From the NCBI GenBank assembly GCA_905480085.1, contig CAJQPD010000180.1:1-9521 (forward strand): 9,521 bases of DNA, read 5' to 3'. The notes beneath the pieces were generated by a model. It was not told where the DNA came from. It saw only the letters and a program-made list of their open reading frames with translations, and searched no databases. Source of the DNA: an uncultured Acidimicrobiia bacterium (GTDB taxonomy: Bacteria > Actinomycetota > Acidimicrobiia > Spongiisociales > JAENVV01). Shown here in pieces: positions 7,264 to 9,521 of this stretch. The position numbers were made by a program, and so were the translations under genes. The stretch's first letter is position 1, and each line of letters starts with the position of its first letter.

Positions 7264-8292
7264 TCAGAGAGCCAGCTCAGCCAGCGTTCGTAAGGTCGGC
7301 AGATCGGAGACAGATACGAGCAGAGTCGACACGTTTGACGCCTTCCAGACATCAAGCCGATCACGCACCATCTCGCGGGTCCCCACCAGGTTCACCTCGT
7401 CCAGGAGTTCGTCGGGCACCGCATGAACGGCGGCCATCTTGTCGCCTGCCAAATACAGATCCTGGACCCGCCCGGCGGCTTCGGCAAACCCGTACCGGCA
7501 CGCAAGATCGTTGTAGAAGTTGCGACCCTTGGCACCCATCCCGCCGATATAGAGGGCTGCTTGGGGGCGGAGCCGATCGCGGGCCGCAGCCAGATCATCG
7601 GAAATGACAACCGCCACGCTTGGCGCAACGTCGAACGATTTGCCGGGGTCGGACGCCTTCGCCAATCCGGACGCAAGGCTTGGCCCGAACACTTCGCCGG
7701 CCCGTTCGGGCGAGTAGAAGACCGGTAGCCAACCGTCGGCGATTTCGGCAGTCAACGCCACGTTCTTGGGCCCGATGGCGGCAAGATAGATCGGCAGATC
7801 CGATCGGAGCGGATGGGTCATCAGCTTCAATGGCTTGCCAAGGCCGGTTGCCTGCGGACCGGCAAACGGGATCTGGTAGTGCACGCCACTATGGATCAAC
7901 GGTCCATCCCGTTTGAATACTTTCCGAACGATGGAAACGTACTCACGACTCTTGCCGAGCGGGTTGCCGTACGCCTCCCCATGCCACCCCTCGACGACCT
8001 GTGGACCCGACAATCCGAGGCCAAGTAGCAATCGACCCTCGGACAGACGGTCCAGGGTGGCGGCGGTCATGGCAGTCATGGCCGGCGTACGAGCGGGCAT
8101 CTGGAGAATGGCCGAACCAAGCTTGATGGTCGAGGTCTGCGCTCCAATCCACGACAGCACCGTCACCGCATCCGAACCCCAAGCCTCCGCAGCCCAGACA
8201 GAGTCGTACCCAAGCCGCTCCGCCTCGAGAATCAGCTCCATATCGGGGCGGTTTGCGCGGGTGAGATACCCCAGATTGAGCGCCAGCTTCAT
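7264..8292 (-). CDS. LLM-class (luciferase-like) oxidoreductase, probably F420-dependent
   Basis: A 342-residue TIM-barrel flavin/deazaflavin enzyme. Family marks are MKLALNLGY at the start, [19 protein letters not shown] (24-42), [19 protein letters not shown] (57-75), [26 protein letters not shown] (80-105), [11 protein letters not shown] (167-177) and a C-terminal [12 protein letters not shown] (302-313). The [15 protein letters not shown] signature matches the actinobacterial F420-dependent group typified by Rv3520c of Mycobacterium tuberculosis. The substrate is unknown. I place the start at Met 8292 rather than 8319: homology begins there, and CAGGA at 8304-8300 lies 7 nt upstream. That ribosome site directly abuts the TGA of the cyclo-ligase, leaving 4 bp between stop and start, so the two genes are probably co-transcribed and translationally coupled. 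F420 use is inferred from family; no F420 biosynthesis gene is in the window. Confidence 0.9.
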   Translation of the reverse strand: MKLALNLGYLTRANRPDMELILEAERLGYDSVWAAEAWGSDAVTVLSWIGAQTSTIKLGSAILQMPARTPAMTAMTAATLDRLSEGRLLLGLGLSGPQVVEGWHGEAYGNPLGKSREYVSIVRKVFKRDGPLIHSGVHYQIPFAGPQATGLGKPLKLMTHPLRSDLPIYLAAIGPKNVALTAEIADGWLPVFYSPERAGEVFGPSLASGLAKASDPGKSFDVAPSVAVVISDDLAAARDRLRPQAALYIGGMGAKGRNFYNDLACRYGFAEAAGRVQDLYLAGDKMAAVHAVPDELLDEVNLVGTREMVRDRLDVWKASNVSTLLVSVSDLPTLRTLAELAL

Positions 8293-8296
8293 GGGA

Positions 8297-8824
8297 TCAT
8301 CCTGACACCGGACGAACACCGGTCTCAGTGGCGAGGTGGGTCATCGCAATGTCATGCGGCTCCGTGGGAAGTCTCTCAACAATCGCGCCTGCCGTGGTTA
8401 CCCCCACCCGGATCACAGCAGGTCGGCAGGTGGCGAGCAGCCGATCGTAATACCCTCGCCCGTGGCCAAGCCGGCCGCCTCGCCTATCGAAAAGTGCACC
8501 GGGAACCAGTACCACGTCGATCTTTGCGGATTCAACCCGGGCCGCGTCTTCCACAGGTTGCCGGTATCCCCAGCGGTGGGTCTCCATCGGCGAGTCAGCC
8601 CGATGGACGGTGAGGCCCCCTACATCTGGAGTCCGGGTAAGGAGCAGTTCGCCCGCCCCGTCGATTGATTCGACGTCGGCTTCACCAGGCATCGCCGCAT
8701 ACGTCAACACGATCGGAGCTTCAAGTTCCCTGAGAAAGGCTTCGATCCCGGATCGGATCCGCACACTATCGGCCGTCCAGACCTGACTATTCGCCCACTC
8801 TCGCCACAATCGTTTTGTCGCCAT
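8297..8824 (-). CDS. 5-formyltetrahydrofolate cyclo-ligase
   Basis: Converts 5-formyl-THF to 5,10-methenyl-THF using ATP, returning the storage or inhibitory folate to the active one-carbon pool. The protein is 175 residues, slightly short for a family mostly of 180-200. The diagnostic block is at 106-130: [12 protein letters not shown] followed by [13 protein letters not shown]. The C-terminal [19 protein letters not shown] (152-170) also fits the family. The frame stays open far upstream of 8824, but that extension (to 9217) runs antisense to the acyltransferase and shows no cyclo-ligase homology. [10 protein letters not shown] at 8824 is the natural start. It is first in a two-gene unit with the LLM oxidoreductase. 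TAGGCT (8838-8833) could be a -10 box placing the transcript start at or next to the ATG, implying a leaderless mRNA. Its ATG overlaps, on the opposite strand, an unused upstream ATG of the acyltransferase frame. Confidence 0.92.
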   Translation of the reverse strand: MATKRLWREWANSQVWTADSVRIRSGIEAFLRELEAPIVLTYAAMPGEADVESIDGAGELLLTRTPDVGGLTVHRADSPMETHRWGYRQPVEDAARVESAKIDVVLVPGALFDRRGGRLGHGRGYYDRLLATCRPAVIRVGVTTAGAIVERLPTEPHDIAMTHLATETGVRPVSG

Positions 8825-8832
8825 GAAGGGCG

Positions 8833-8838
8833 AGCCTA
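8833..8838 (-). promoter_or_regulatory. Candidate -10 box for the cyclo-ligase/LLM unit
   Basis: On the minus strand TAGGCT (8838 to 8833) fits the actinobacterial TANNNT pattern and ends 8 nt before the ATG at 8824. This is the spacing expected for a leaderless transcript, and no convincing Shine-Dalgarno is present. No clear -35 is seen, and a TANNNT match is not rare. Confidence 0.3.
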
Positions 8839-8850
8839 CTGGCAGGCGGC

Positions 8851-8856
8851 TAGTTT
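8851..8856 (+). promoter_or_regulatory. Candidate -10 box for the acyltransferase gene
   Basis: TAGTTT fits TANNNT and ends 8 nt before the ATG at 8865, again the geometry of a leaderless mRNA. It supports 8865 over 8823 as the start, because a promoter here would leave the upstream ATG outside the transcript. No -35 is evident. Confidence 0.3.
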
Positions 8857-8864
8857 GGGCCGCC

Positions 8865-9443
8865 ATGATTGCTTGGATCAGAACCGGCTTGCTCATCGTG
8901 AGCGGCTTTGTCGTCACGCTCATTGTCTCAGCGATGTTAATCGTCGTGGCGGCCATCCGACCGAACTCGCCCCTGCTTGACCGGATACTCAGAAAATGGA
9001 GCCAAGCCTGGTTCACGTTGGGAGGCGTAACATTCTCAGCGGGCGGAGCGACGATTGACGAATCCCGATCATATGTGATCGTGTCAAACCACCAGTCGAA
9101 TTTCGACATCATGGCCGATCTGTTGGCCGTACCGGTTCCCGGCCGGTTCATGGCCAAGAAAGAGCTGTATCGGATCCCGGTGGTTGGTGCTGCAATGAAG
9201 GCAACCGGGATGGTCAAAGTTGACCGGACCCAACACGGATCAAGCGTCCATGCTCAGCTGACGGCAGACGCCCGGGCCAACACCGATGCCGCCCGCAGCG
9301 TCATCGTCTATCCCGAAGGAACCCGAAGTCGAACCGGGGAACTCATGGCCTTCAAACGAGGAGCATTCGCAATCGCCATCGCCGGCCAGCTTCCGATCTT
9401 GCCAGTTACCATCGCTGGGTCCCACCGGGCCTGGCGATGGTAA
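8865..9443 (+). CDS. plsC: 1-acyl-glycerol-3-phosphate acyltransferase (PlsC family), 3' end lost
   Basis: Transfers an acyl chain to lysophosphatidic acid to give phosphatidic acid, a membrane phospholipid step. From Met 8865 the protein opens with a hydrophobic membrane segment (about 5-32). It then shows all family motifs: NHQSNFD with the catalytic His76 and Asp81 (HX4D); FMAKKELYRIPVVG (about 95-108) ahead of VKVDRT; YPEGTRSRTGELMAFKRGAF (149-168); and LPILPVTIAGS (176-186). The start at 8865 fits the membrane segment and a TAGTTT box. An upstream in-frame ATG at 8823 overlaps the opposite gene's start codon and is less likely. The sequence is authentic at most to about 9433. Beyond that the DNA is the exact reverse complement of 9328-9415, so the last residues (after RAW) and the TAA at 9441-9443 are not real gene sequence. 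At 192 residues it is shorter than the usual 210-260. Substrate specificity within PlsC enzymes is not determined. Confidence 0.88.
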   Translation: MIAWIRTGLLIVSGFVVTLIVSAMLIVVAAIRPNSPLLDRILRKWSQAWFTLGGVTFSAGGATIDESRSYVIVSNHQSNFDIMADLLAVPVPGRFMAKKELYRIPVVGAAMKATGMVKVDRTQHGSSVHAQLTADARANTDAARSVIVYPEGTRSRTGELMAFKRGAFAIAIAGQLPILPVTIAGSHRAWRW

Positions 9444-9521
9444 CTGGCAAGATCGGAAGCTGGCCGGCGATGGCGATTGCGAATGCTCCTCGTTTGAAGG
9501 CCATGAGTTCCCCGGTTCGAC
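9328..9521. repeat. Perfect 88-bp inverted repeat at the right edge (foldback, probable artefact)
   Basis: Bases 9328-9415 and 9434-9521 are exact reverse complements (88 of 88), separated by 18 nt (9416-9433). The left arm is normal coding sequence of the acyltransferase (PEGTRS motif region onward). The right arm is the same DNA read backwards to the last base of the window. A perfect arm made of conserved coding sequence ending exactly at the edge is typical of a foldback chimera at a contig end, and it creates a false stop at 9441-9443. Confidence 0.93.

Noticed and set aside
8823..8864. Upstream ATG start for the acyltransferase
   Set aside because: It would overlap the cyclo-ligase start codon and add a polar stretch before the membrane segment. 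Neither start has a good ribosome site, and the TAGTTT box favours 8865.
8297..9217. A 306-codon minus-strand frame that extends the cyclo-ligase N-terminally by about 130 residues
   Set aside because: The extension lies antisense to well-conserved acyltransferase coding sequence and shows no folate-enzyme or other recognisable motif. The family length fits a start at 8824.
1..9521. Defence system, CRISPR, prophage, insertion sequence or biosynthetic cluster
   Set aside because: I found no direct-repeat arrays, integrase or transposase motifs, attachment-like repeats or RNA genes. All sizeable genes belong to metabolic or envelope families.

Overview
This window reads as ordinary chromosomal DNA of a high-GC actinobacterium. 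The evidence is a large-type NAD-glutamate dehydrogenase, an LLM-class enzyme of the F420-dependent kind, a dimethylglycine-oxidase-like flavoprotein, and a Thr/Ser/Pro-rich anchored envelope protein. An Acidimicrobiia-like lineage is my best guess, made from protein style only. No phage, transposon, CRISPR, tRNA or rRNA is visible. I do not see a new multi-gene system. The most unusual items are a decayed partial copy of an envelope gene beside its intact paralogue, and a perfect foldback at the right end that looks like an assembly or library artefact.

Layout, left to right. Positions 2-1552 (+) hold the C-terminal third of NAD-glutamate dehydrogenase, open at the left edge. It converges on a class I/II PLP aminotransferase (1604-2782, -). 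A 193-bp divergent gap separates the aminotransferase from an 819-residue FAD/folate oxidase of the dimethylglycine/sarcosine type (2976-5435, +). Next comes a broken relic (5483-5832, +) that matches two separate parts of the following gene. A 13-bp perfect hairpin (5849-5887) follows, then the intact 448-residue protein (5911-7257, +), with one membrane anchor, a Thr-rich linker, an SH3b domain, an AMIN-like domain and a Gmad2-like domain. That gene meets, tail to tail with a 6-bp gap, a two-gene minus-strand unit: 5-formyl-THF cyclo-ligase (8297-8824) followed by an LLM-class oxidoreductase (7264-8292). Diverging from the unit is a PlsC-type acyltransferase (8865-9443, +), whose 3' end is lost in the foldback.

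Functional themes are amino-acid nitrogen metabolism (glutamate dehydrogenase, aminotransferase) and one-carbon/folate chemistry (the oxidase can deliver methylene-THF; the cyclo-ligase returns 5-formyl-THF to the active pool). Envelope biology is represented by the SH3b protein and the acyltransferase. Only the cyclo-ligase/LLM pair has the spacing of an operon; the other links are by theme only.
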